Positions 24,738 through 34,400 of a stretch of DNA of 57,348 nt are shown piece after piece. The DNA lies in NCBI GenBank assembly GCA_046294625.1, contig JBKBKN010000021.1, positions 1-57,348 of the forward strand, read 5' to 3'. The notes under the pieces were generated by a model. The model searched no databases, was not told the origin of the DNA, and saw only the letters and a list, made by a program, of their open reading frames with translations. Origin of the DNA: JBKBKN01 sp046294625. GTDB lineage: Bacteria > Bacteroidota > Bacteroidia > M30B66. Within the stretch, counting starts at the first letter, position 1, and every line of letters begins with the position of its first letter. The position numbers were made by a program, and so were the translations under genes.

Positions 24738-25887
24738 TGCTTTTGACCTTATTTACTCTGATTAAATATATAATACCTGCCACCCCTATCAAAATCAAGG
24801 ACATAGAAATAATTTCGGCTTGGGTGATACCCATTCCGAAAATGTTATACTCTGTATTTACACGAATTTTCTCTATGAAAAAACGTTCCATTCCATTAAT
24901 GAGGAGATAAATTGAAAATAGAAGACCAGGGATATGAATGCGTTTTCTGATTGACCACAATATGAAGAACAAGGTAATTCCCATAATGGCTTCGTAGAAA
25001 GGCGTAGGCCATACCGCTTCTGGAAGTTCGAAGCAATAGCGCCCTTCACAACCCGGAATCGGCACACCATCCTGATTGACATTGTGTGGATATTTGAATG
25101 ACCACATCCAGTCGGGAAGAAAGCCCAAAAAATCAGGCTTGGGATGCGAATTCACAATGCCCCAGTCGCCATCGCCTGATGCATGACAACCGATCCTACC
25201 GATACCATATGCTAACATGAGTCCCGGGGCTGCAGCATCTGCAATATGTAGTGGAGGAATGCCATTCTTTTTGCCATAGCGAATGACTGCAACCGCTGCA
25301 ACGATCAACCCTCCATAAAAAGTCAATCCGGAAAATGACAACAAAGCGTCAATAGGATCTTGAAAGAACTCATCAATATTCTCCAGATTGTGAAATACTT
25401 TGGCACCAAGCAATCCGAATAAAGCGGCGATCAATGTAATGTTGCTTACCAACTCATACGGTTGAACTTCCACCCACTTTTCTTTAGGAGTCTTTCCTTT
25501 AAGTTGCTGAGCTTCGCGATACTTTAGATAAACCAATATAGCTGCTAATCCAATTCCACCCGGAATACTTCCCATGCCGGAAAGAATCACTTCCTGCGGA
25601 TTGGATGCAAAATAGCTATAATTTAAAAATGCGAACACCAACTTAAAACCTAATAAAAACCCTATACCTGCATTAATGGCATAATCGTACCAAGTGATAG
25701 GCTTATTTTCAATAACCTTTTTTTTCTGGGGAATTAACAAGCCTTCATTAGTTTTTCGCTTCAGTTCGAGCCCAAGCGTGTAGGCTGCAAAAAGAAAAGC
25801 TAGGGCTACAAAAAAGCCAAATGTTTGTATGGGGAGTGGCAGGTTGATGCCAAACGATTTTAAAAATTCACTAATAGTAGGATACAT
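24721..25887 (-). CDS. lgt: Prolipoprotein diacylglyceryl transferase
   Basis: The 388-residue inner membrane enzyme transfers diacylglycerol from phosphatidylglycerol to the cysteine of prolipoproteins. Seven or so hydrophobic segments are visible. The signature region reads AYGIGRIGCHASGDGDWG, the Bacteroidota version of the Lgt motif that includes the essential arginine and glycine. It is longer than the E. coli enzyme (about 290) because of a cytoplasmic insert around residues 38-70 and 125-145 and a loop after the signature (SHPKPDFLGFLPDW). It starts 5 bases after the mtaB stop and overlaps the following IMPase gene, forming a leftward operon mtaB - lgt - IMPase. It is needed for lipoproteins such as the RND adaptor in this window. 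Confidence 0.95.
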   Translation of the reverse strand: MYPTISEFLKSFGINLPLPIQTFGFFVALAFLFAAYTLGLELKRKTNEGLLIPQKKKVIENKPITWYDYAINAGIGFLLGFKLVFAFLNYSYFASNPQEVILSGMGSIPGGIGLAAILVYLKYREAQQLKGKTPKEKWVEVQPYELVSNITLIAALFGLLGAKVFHNLENIDEFFQDPIDALLSFSGLTFYGGLIVAAVAVIRYGKKNGIPPLHIADAAAPGLMLAYGIGRIGCHASGDGDWGIVNSHPKPDFLGFLPDWMWSFKYPHNVNQDGVPIPGCEGRYCFELPEAVWPTPFYEAIMGITLFFILWSIRKRIHIPGLLFSIYLLINGMERFFIEKIRVNTEYNIFGMGITQAEIISMSLILIGVAGIIYLIRVNKVKSNGIIS

Positions 25888-25892
25888 ACGCC

Positions 25893-27206
25893 TTATGCGG
25901 TTTGATATGCCGGTTCTTTTATTATCACGTCAAAGATGCCGTTTTCTGCAATGCCTTTCAGATAAACTTTATGAGTTTTATTAACGTACTTCAGATCGAA
26001 AGGAATTTGAACCTTGATGTAATTATCTGTGAAACCATGCATCATATCCCCTTCTTGCTCGGCTTCAAACAGCACTTCTCTTGTCTGTCCAAGATGAGCT
26101 TCGTAGAATGCTCTGCGTTTTTTATCAGAAAGTATGTGCAACATTTTGCTTCTTTCAGCTCGTATCTGCGCAGGCACCACTCCGTCTAAACTGATGGCGT
26201 GCGTATTAGCTCTTTCAGAATAGGTAAAAACATGTAAATAAGAGATGTCTAAGTCGCGCAAAAATTCATAGGTTTCAATGAAATCATCTTTCGTTTCGCC
26301 AGGAAATCCAACAATCACATCAACCCCAATGCAGCAATGTGGCATGAGCGACTTTATTTTTGCCACCCGTTCAACATAAAGCTGACGCTGATATCTGCGG
26401 CGCATGAGTCGCAATATCTTATCAGAGCCAGATTGTAAGGGAATGTGAAAATGGGGAACAAACTTATTTGACCCCGCAACAAATTCTATGATTTTATCGC
26501 TCAGCAAGTTAGGCTCAATAGATGAAATCCGAATTCGCTCTACCCTATCTAAACGATCAAGCTCTTGAATAAGTCCAAAGAAATTCTCTTTATTTTTTTT
26601 GCCAAAATCACCGGTATTCACTCCAGTGAGTACAAGCTCCTTCACGTCGTTTGCTGCAAGCAGCTTTCGAGCGTTCTCAATGGTCTCTGCAATACTTGCA
26701 CTTCGGCTTTCGCCGCGAGCCAATGGAATGGTGCAAAAAGAACAGGAATAATCGCAGCCATCCTGCACTTTAAAAAAGGAACGGGTTCTATCGCCAACAG
26801 ACCAGGAAGGGTTAAAACGCTTCACGGTATCAATCTCACAAGCATGGACTTTAGCTTGTAGTTGCGCATCCTTCTCACGGATATGTTGTAGAATATTAAA
26901 CTTCTCATTTGCCCCCAATACGAGGTCTACACCATGGATATTTGCTATTTCCTGAGGTTTGAGCTGCGCATAACAACCAATAACGGCCACATAAGCATGC
27001 GGTGAAATACGCATGGCTTTATTCACCAATGAGCGACATTTTTTATCAGCGTTATCCGTAACAGAGCAGGTATTTATCACATAAATATCAGGCTGATCAT
27101 CAAAATCAACCTTCTGAAATCCTTCATTCTCAAATAAACGAGCAATGGTAGATGTTTCAGAAAAATTCAATTTACAACCCAAGGTATAAAATGCAACCCT
27201 TTTCAA
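25893..27206 (-). CDS. mtaB: tRNA t6A37 methylthiotransferase MtaB
   Basis: The 437-residue radical-SAM enzyme converts t6A37 to ms2t6A37 in ANN-decoding tRNAs. The N-terminal UPF0004 domain starts KRVAFYTLGCKLNFSETST and holds three cysteines for one iron-sulfur cluster (LGCKLN, NTCSVT, VIGCYAQ). The radical-SAM motif is DGCDYSCSFCTIP (C-x3-C-x2-C), and a TRAM domain ends the protein. Start choice: the frame runs back to a TTG at 27239, but TTG at 27206 fits the family's N-terminus and lies 21 bases after a -7 box at 27227-27234, whereas 27239 would lie upstream of it. Confidence 0.94.
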   Translation of the reverse strand: MKRVAFYTLGCKLNFSETSTIARLFENEGFQKVDFDDQPDIYVINTCSVTDNADKKCRSLVNKAMRISPHAYVAVIGCYAQLKPQEIANIHGVDLVLGANEKFNILQHIREKDAQLQAKVHACEIDTVKRFNPSWSVGDRTRSFFKVQDGCDYSCSFCTIPLARGESRSASIAETIENARKLLAANDVKELVLTGVNTGDFGKKNKENFFGLIQELDRLDRVERIRISSIEPNLLSDKIIEFVAGSNKFVPHFHIPLQSGSDKILRLMRRRYQRQLYVERVAKIKSLMPHCCIGVDVIVGFPGETKDDFIETYEFLRDLDISYLHVFTYSERANTHAISLDGVVPAQIRAERSKMLHILSDKKRRAFYEAHLGQTREVLFEAEQEGDMMHGFTDNYIKVQIPFDLKYVNKTHKVYLKGIAENGIFDVIIKEPAYQTA

Positions 27207-27226
27207 TACTACATTTTTTAAGGCCG

Positions 27227-27234
27227 CAAAGATA
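27227..27234 (-). promoter_or_regulatory. Bacteroidota -7 box (TATCTTTG) for the mtaB-lgt-IMPase operon
   Basis: On the minus strand TATCTTTG matches TAnnTTTG. A transcript beginning a few bases after the box starts about 15 bases before the TTG at 27206. No good -33 element is seen. Confidence 0.5.
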
Positions 27235-27304
27235 AGCAAATCCGTGGTTGTGAGCTATTTAATAAATAGGCAAAGAAAATTTTCAAAAAATCTTTATTCT
27301 GCTA

Positions 27305-27334
27305 TTGACAGCAGAGAATTTTATACTACATTTG
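27305..27334 (+). promoter_or_regulatory. tRNA-Glu/rpsT promoter (TTG-N19-TACATTTG)
   Basis: TTG (27305-27307), 19 bases, then a perfect TACATTTG (27327-27334). The tRNA begins 16 bases after the box. This is the best match in the window to the Bacteroidota sigma-70-type promoter. Confidence 0.85.
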
Positions 27335-27349
27335 CAGTCCAAAATTTAA

Positions 27350-27421
27350 GGCCCGTTCGTCTAGGGGTTAGGACATCAGATTTTCATTCTGGTAACAGGG
27401 GTTCGATTCCCCTACGGGCTA
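27350..27421 (+). tRNA. tRNA-Glu (TTC)
   Basis: A complete 72-base cloverleaf is visible. The acceptor stem GGCCCGT pairs with ACGGGCT (first pair G-T), the anticodon stem TCAGA/TCTGG encloses TTTTCAT with anticodon TTC, and the T arm is CAGGGGTTCGATTCCCCT. The discriminator is A and CCA is not encoded. The ATG of rpsT is only 16 bases beyond the 3' end, with no terminator between. Confidence 0.97.
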
Positions 27422-27437
27422 CGAAAAAAATAAATAA

Positions 27438-27692
27438 ATGGCTAACCACGCATCTGCGATTAAGCGCATCAGAAACAGTGAGACAAAACGATTGAGAAAT
27501 CGTTATTACGCAAAAACTACGCGCAATGCGATAAGAAAATTACGTTCGTCAACCGATAAAAAGGCTGCAGGTACTCTATTGAACGATGTTACATCCATGC
27601 TCGATAAGTTGGCTAAACGCAATGTGATTCACAAAAACAAAGCTTCTAATTTGAAGTCGAAATTAACCAAACACGTGAACGCAATTGTTTAA
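27438..27692 (+). CDS. rpsT: 30S ribosomal protein S20
   Basis: The 84-residue basic protein starts MANHASAIKRIRNSETKRLRNR and contains the S20 helices (TRNAIRKL, MLDKLAKRNVIHKNKASNLKSKL). It binds 16S rRNA early in small-subunit assembly. There is no promoter between it and tRNA-Glu 16 bases upstream, so it is probably read through from the tRNA promoter and released when the tRNA is processed. A clear terminator follows. Confidence 0.97.
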   Translation: MANHASAIKRIRNSETKRLRNRYYAKTTRNAIRKLRSSTDKKAAGTLLNDVTSMLDKLAKRNVIHKNKASNLKSKLTKHVNAIV

Positions 27693-27712
27693 ACATCTTT
27701 AATTTTTAAGAG

Positions 27713-27740
27713 AAGCCCCTTATATCGGGGCTTTTTTATT
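27713..27740 (+). terminator. rpsT terminator
   Basis: AAGCCCC (27713-27719) pairs with GGGGCTT (27727-27733), followed by a T-rich run. It lies 20 bases after the rpsT stop. Confidence 0.92.
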
Positions 27741-27744
27741 TTTG
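27737..27744 (+). promoter_or_regulatory. Candidate -7 box (TATTTTTG) for the ArsC/Spx-like gene
   Basis: TATTTTTG matches TAnnTTTG and ends 19 bases before the ATG at 27764, overlapping the T-run of the rpsT terminator. A 7/8 match TATACTTG at 27751 is an alternative. Confidence 0.35.
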
Positions 27745-27763
27745 TCACATTATACTTGCACGG

Positions 27764-28111
27764 ATGAAACAAATCACTGTTTACGGCATCAAAAATTGCA
27801 ACACCATGCAAAAGGCATTTGCAGCATTAGAAGCTAAAGGAATAGCTTATGTATTTCATGATTATAAAAAATCTGGTATTGATGCAGCCACTCTTCATAA
27901 GTGGTGCAATAAGGTAGAGTATGAGAAGCTGATCAATACATCGGGGCTTACCTGGAAAAAGCTTGATGATTCTACCAAAGCTAAATTGATAAGTCAAGAA
28001 TCAGCCATTGCATTGATGATGCAACACACCAGCATGATTCGCCGTCCGATAATTGACGCCGGCGAGAAACTCATTATAGGTTTCGATGAAGCTGAGCTCA
28101 ACAAACTTTAA
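27764..28111 (+). CDS. ArsC/Spx-family thioredoxin-fold protein
   Basis: The 115-residue protein starts MKQITVYGIKNCNTMQKAFAAL, the YffB/ArsC-related pattern with a single N-terminal cysteine instead of the CxxC of glutaredoxins. The later INTSGLTWKKL and MIRRPIIDAGEKLIIGFDE match the ArsC family C-terminus (the cis-proline RRP turn). It is the right length for a small arsenate-reductase-like or Spx-like protein. No arsenic genes are nearby, so a general thiol role is more likely. It is cytoplasmic. Confidence 0.88.
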   Translation: MKQITVYGIKNCNTMQKAFAALEAKGIAYVFHDYKKSGIDAATLHKWCNKVEYEKLINTSGLTWKKLDDSTKAKLISQESAIALMMQHTSMIRRPIIDAGEKLIIGFDEAELNKL

Positions 28112-28416
28112 ACACATCCGCTTGATGTCACCCAATTTAGCTATCCATTTAATCGATTTTGGCTTTTTGCGTCGATACTCCTATTTGATTTTGTTGAATC
28201 ATTAGTCCATTTTATCACCTGGCTTCATAGGCTGTTTGGATTAAAGAGTATTACCATTCAAGGTTGGCTGCTTTTCAAGCATGTACTTGGTGGCATCAAT
28301 CTTTCATTACCGACATAGATGAACCACCTATTTATTCGGTCTCCCCAAAAAAATCAGCCCCTACTCCATGAGTAGGGGCTGATTCAATTAAACACTACAC
28401 TACGTAACTATGAAAA
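28112..28416. other. Intergenic region between the ArsC-like gene and the 2350-aa gene
   Basis: This 305-base gap between convergent genes contains the terminator at 28352-28384. The remaining 240 bases have stops in all frames I followed and no RNA, repeat or promoter that I can support. A decayed gene is possible but not shown. Confidence 0.5.
28352..28384 (-). terminator. Strong terminator of the 2350-aa surface protein gene
   Basis: A 15-bp perfect stem (28352-28366 with 28370-28384) has a 3-base loop. On the minus strand it comes 32 bases after the stop and is followed by TTTTTTGGGG. It may also act in the other direction, since a T-poor but stable stem faces the ArsC-like gene. Confidence 0.92.
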
Positions 28417-31400
28417 TTATTTTGCTACAACCAGTTTTTTCACAGCATTGAACTTTGCACCTTGAACACTGATTTGGTAAACACCTGAGTCAAGGTTACG
28501 GATATCAATTACTTCATTGAAAAGTCCAGCCTGAGAGCTAATTTGTCTGCTGATAACTACCTTACCATTCACATCAGTGATGTTCATCGTCAGGTTGCCT
28601 TCATTGCTTTGCAGATTAATCAACACATTTGCAGTTTCTTTAGCCGGGTTAGGGAATACTGCAATTTGATTGCTTTCTAAATTGTTGATTCCCGTTGTTA
28701 CCGGAGCAGTTACATTTACCACAGCGCTGTAGGTTGAAGTACAGAACTCGTTATTCACAGTGATGATCACGTTATAAGTCCCAATCTGATCGTAAGCATG
28801 GCTTACCAGATTCATGCCATTGTAAATGGTTCCATCGCCCATGTTCACGCTCATAAATGTTGCATTGTCTGAGTTCACCATCACTTCGATGATAGCAGCA
28901 CCCAAGCTAACTTGAGTGGCAGAAAATTCTACTGTTGCATTAACAGGAACCACAGGTTCGATTGTTACATATTTCTCGAATGAATAACCGTCAGTGTAGG
29001 TAAGCACTACAGTGTAGTCGCCTGCATCAACGTGGTTGATGATAGATTGCGCTGTAGGATTGTTGTCCATAGCAATCACCATTCCTTCATTGTTTCTAAC
29101 GCTGTAGGCCCAACCGCTGTATGGTGTATTGATTTCAATTTTTCCTCCGGTTTGTTCGCAAGACTCTTGAACAGCATTCACTGTAACCGGCTCTCTGAAA
29201 TGTAATCGGAAGTGAACGCCTGTCATGTTGCCGGTGCTATTGAAAGTAAACGCACCGTTTCTTAAATTATGAAACTCACCGGTTGCAATATTCTCAATAA
29301 ATACCAACACTGAAGGATCCATATTTTCAATACGGTTGATTTCTATGGTGTGCTGACCGGCAAGTTTTGCAGTTACACCAAGATCAATTACACGATGAGC
29401 ATTGTGCTCGCCGTAACCATCAATCATCATTGGCTCACCATTCACCATAGTATAGAGCGCAATATTTGAATTACCAAACATTTTGCGAGAATCAAAATGT
29501 GCATCGAAATGATCTGTCAAATCTTCGCGGAAACAAACCGCAATTTCACTTTCTAAATTATTCTGATTGCGTAAAGTGAAGTGAAATCTCGAAACTTCAT
29601 CAGTACTGAAGAATGGAGTACCTGAAGCAGGTCTTCTCATGGTATTGTTGAATACTAAATTTTGACCAACACCTGAAGCTGTAGCTGAAACTACGAAACC
29701 TTGAGCTACATTGATATTACGTCCAGAAGCATCGAACTGTAGACGTTTAGAAGCTACCCCGTTTACGCTTACTAAACCATTAAAAGCCACATAATCATCA
29801 GCAGCGTAATCACCACCTGTAGAACCATCATCGGTCCAGAACCAAACAGTATTCTCAATTCTGTTGTTGCCTGAAGGACCATTGACATTTAAAAATTCAG
29901 CTGCAGATATAGCAGATGGATAGGGATTACCTACCAGGTTCATACGGATGAACGAGCCACCTTGAAGCGGGAAGTTGTAATTATTGTTGTGCAATGCTCC
30001 AGTAAATGAAACGGTGTTAACCCCAGTTGTAATGTAACCACGAGCAGCTTGCATTACAGTTGATGGTGGCACATTTACCCATCCTTCCAGCAATTGCTGC
30101 GAGCTGCTGCCTGCTGGTAAGGTAGGATTGTAAATGTAAAGATTATTGATAGAGTTTGCTGGATTAAATGCTGCATTAACTACAGTATTTAAGGTAACAT
30201 TCTCCACGGGTGATGACCAATAATTANNNNNNNNNNNNNNNNNNNNNNNNNNNNNNNNNNNNNNNNNNNNNNNNNNNNNNNNNNNNNNNNNNNNNNNNNN
30301 NNNNNNNNNNNNNNNNNNNNNNNNNTATTTATTGTTGTTTACCGTTGGGCTGCCTGTTCTTCTGATGGTAGCTGTACCGATAATATTAGGTGTAACGCGA
30401 TCAGGATCAGACAATGGAATAGTACCAGGGGTTTCATTCCCATGTAAAATCGCACCCCCTTCATTCACAAATAACCCTCCATTGGTGTTAAAGTCGCCTG
30501 ACCACAAGGTTAGCGTACCATCATCTGTGATGGTGAGACGACCTCCGGCATTTATCGTGAATGGTGTGGTAATATTCGTTGAATTTACTCTTGATGTCTG
30601 CATAAAGATATCTTTCACATTTAAACGACCGGTAGATCCAATAGTAGTTTGAACACCGCCGGGATTGGGTGTAGGATCAATGTTGAAACCTCTGTTTTCA
30701 CGGTGCCAGAATCGCCCTACGATGGCTGTACCATTAATAGTGTAACTTCCTCCGCGTTGTCCGGCTGCTGTACCTACTGTACCATCGATTGATAGCCCTC
30801 CGGCAGGATGCAATGTGCGTAAGGTACGGCCGGCTTGTAAAGTCACTTCAAATCGAGAAGCAGTGCCACTGTGATTATTGTACATGACAGTACCATTAAA
30901 TCCTAATCGAACATTAGCGTTGATATTGAGCACTGTGGTATTATTATCTGAATTCTTTCTAATTCTACCAATGTTGATGGTGCCTGTACCTGAGATAGTT
31001 TTGGTGCCTCCATTCAAGTTTATGCCTAATAGGTCAATAATATTCACATTCGGGTTACCTAATACACCATTTACAATCACATCAGATCCGTGTACGTTAA
31101 TATAGCGAATTTCATTAGAAGATTCTGTGGTATCTGTAGAGTTGATCGACACATTTCTCCACAATCTGCCAGTGGAATTAATAATTAAATTTCTAACAGT
31201 TTGCGTGTTTGTAGGGTTAAGCTCTACAATATGACGAACAACTACGTCAGAAAATGATGAGAAACCGGGGAAAGTGGGTAAAGCCGGGGTGCTGGGGTCT
31301 AAAGCCCAAATTGCATCGGTAATAACACCTGGGGCTGTTGAATAGTAAGTAACACCACAAGTATTAGATGCTCCGGGAGTTCCATTATTTGGGCCAATTG

Positions 31401-34400
31401 CGCACCAATTATATGGGTTGCCATTGTTGTCAATAGTTGATTGATTTACTAGTTCTAGTGAAGGTCCGTTGCCGTTAGCTCCATTAGCCCAAGGAAATGC
31501 AACGCCATAAGTAACACTATTAACCGTGTTATTTTGGGTAGTGCGCAGAGCGATGGTTTCGCCTGAGTTACTCAAAGCTCCAGTACCGGTCCATCCAAAC
31601 AATCTTGCAGCTGGAACAACAGCCGAGTAAGATGCAGGATTGCGGGCTAAAACAATTCTTTCATTTGCTGGTATAGTAACCGAACCAGCTGTTCCAGGCA
31701 AGGTATATTCAATACCGAGGACATTGTAACCTGAAATATCAACGGTGATGTTTTCAAAGTTTCTGAACTCAATAAATTCATAGTTATCGTCAGTAAAACC
31801 TTGCGAATCGTCAGGATTATAGTGTATTTCAGAAATTTGAACACGTGGCATCACTTCACCGGTGATAGCTACTGTTGGATTGTTGCTATTTAATGAAGTG
31901 ATATTGATATTTCCATTTCTTACAGCAATTGCACCTGATGCTAAGCGAATTTCTATGGTAGTTAAAGCAACGTTTCCGCCGGTTTGTACCAAGGTGAGTG
32001 GAGCGGTTGTAAAGGTAGGGTTACCAACCACACGATGCTCATATCCGGCAGGTGAGGCAATGCTAATATTACCGTCCAAGAATTGACCTGACACTGTGTA
32101 AGTTTGTGCGGCTGAAGCCAGATTTCGAAATGTAGTAAAGTTGATGAGAGATGCGTTTACGGTAACCGTTGGAACTGGATCAATAACCACACCGCGTACA
32201 TTCACAAACTTGTTGATACCACCTGCTGTTGATAAGGTTAATGCTTGCAAATAGGTGTTAGCTGTCAAGCCAGTCTTTAATCGCACACGAACTGTTACAG
32301 GCTGACCTGCAAGCGTAGTCCCTGATCGTGTTAAGGTTAAAGAATTGAAGAAGTTAACATTATCTAAAGAAACTTCAAAGTCAGCAGGTGCAGTTATCGT
32401 TACGTCATCAGTAAGATTAGCGCCGGTTACATTGAATGATTGGCTTGCTGATGGGCCGCCAGGACCAGGCAGTGCCGTGTAGTTAAAGTTATCTATGAAG
32501 GTAGATGTAACATTCACTACTGGAGCATTAGTAGCAACAGGAGCAAATGCAACGCCCTTTAAGGTGGTACCTGCAGCTGTGGTGTATAAGTCAACTGTTG
32601 ATGTTATGTTTATTGGTTGGTTGTAGCCATTGGCATCTTCGAGTCTGCGAACGATATTTGCCGCGGTTGAACCTGTTCCCGAAGTCACATACAGCTCAGC
32701 ACCTACTAAAAATTTAGTTCCTGTCAAGCCAAATCCACCAATACCTGTTGAGTAGGTGCCATTAGCTATCCATGTTCCAGAAACCAGAGAATATTTATCA
32801 ATATTTCCAGCAGTGGCAGAAGTTGATCTTAAAATATAAAGCACATCAAAAGTAGCACCATTAAAGCCTGAGCTGATTAACACAAAGTCTTGTGCTGTAT
32901 TCAAGTTAGGGATACCAGGCAAGCCTGTTACCGTATTTGGTGTAGGGGTAGAAACTGTATTTACGGCAGGTTCTGTTGCGCTGGCTCTCAAGCCATACAC
33001 AATGCCACCAAAAGCCTTCACACTACGAATGTTTACAGAAAGACTGGGCGAAGTTGCGCTATTAGTGTAAGTACCATTTTGATCACCAATAATCATGTTG
33101 GTGTTGTTTAAGCTGGTAGCACTTCTAGGCTGTTGACCTGATGCACTGGTGTAAGTCGTAGCTGATGATAAAGTTGAAGATGCATTTAAGCGCACCACTC
33201 TTCTTTGCAGCACCGTGTTAGTATTTCCTGTAGGATTATTACTAGCTGCGCCTGTTACATATAGTTCAGAGCGATCATTGCTGTTGCTCAAATACATCGT
33301 AGAGGTAGCCGATCCTGAAAAGCGTGTGGGAGAAGCACTTCCAACACCATCGATGAAAAATATGTTTTGCGGGTTGGTTTGCGAAGCAGTGCTGGGCTCT
33401 AACTCTAGAAAAGTTCCAGTAGTGTTATTGCTTCCCGCAGCATCAGCACGAACCACAACAATATTACCCGCACCTGGTAATGAATTTACAATTCCAGTAA
33501 GTGCAATGTTAAATGTGGTTGCAGATGGGGAGGTAATGCTGATATTTCCGGTGTATGGAGTGGTGGAAGCCGATAAACCACTGATGAGTCTTACATATAA
33601 GGTAGTAGGGTTTAATACACCAGAAACAGCTGTAAGATTTATAGAAGAACCGTAACCACTCGAAACATTAGTAGAAACTTCAAAGTTTGTGGGAGCCGTA
33701 ACGGTAACATTACCCGAAAGACAGTTGCCTTGCACAACAAAACTTTGTGCTGCTGAAGGGCCAAACCCTTCTAAATAGCTAAAGTTGGATAAATTCGTCA
33801 AGTTAGCCAGAACAACTGGTGTGGAACAAGTACCAGAGAAAAGTATATTGTCTAATCGTAATGCTCCTCCAGTGGATATGTTAGAAACATTGTTGGCTTG
33901 TCTGAAATCACCGGTGCTTTGATAAGTGGCTGGTAAAAAGCGTACACCAAATTGAGGATTATTATTTACAGCAGTGATCGCACTCAAATTTAATGACAGT
34001 CTTAGTCTAGCGTCACCTGCAGCTGACCCTAATGGATTGGAAACATCAAATTTAGTTCCGTCAATTCCACCGCGTGTATTGCAAAATCTGTAAATATTGA
34101 GCTCAGTTGGCGAAAAATTATTCCATGTTGTTCCTCCATTTGTGGTGTATTGCACTTGAACGGTTCGCGGAGCAGCATTAGAAAATCTCATATCGAACGT
34201 CAACACTATATTGCTAAAATTTGATGTGCTGGTAAAGAAATCAAATCTGGCATCGGCTGGTGTAACCGGACTAAATGCCCATGCGCTTCCTGAATTTGTC
34301 CAAGAACAGAAGCCTGTGGTTGGATCAACCCCACCTGCTGCCAAATAAGTTGCACCTGTGAAAGCTGCCGTACCTGTTCCAATAGATGGCTCGGGCGATG

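Noticed and set aside
27244..27495. 83-residue plus-strand ORF containing GNRGSIPLRA
   Set aside because: It translates through tRNA-Glu and into rpsT in another frame; a classic tRNA-derived artefact.
28112..28351. Possible decayed transposase or gene remnant
   Set aside because: Reverse-strand reading gives only short peptides broken by stops, and no motif could be matched.
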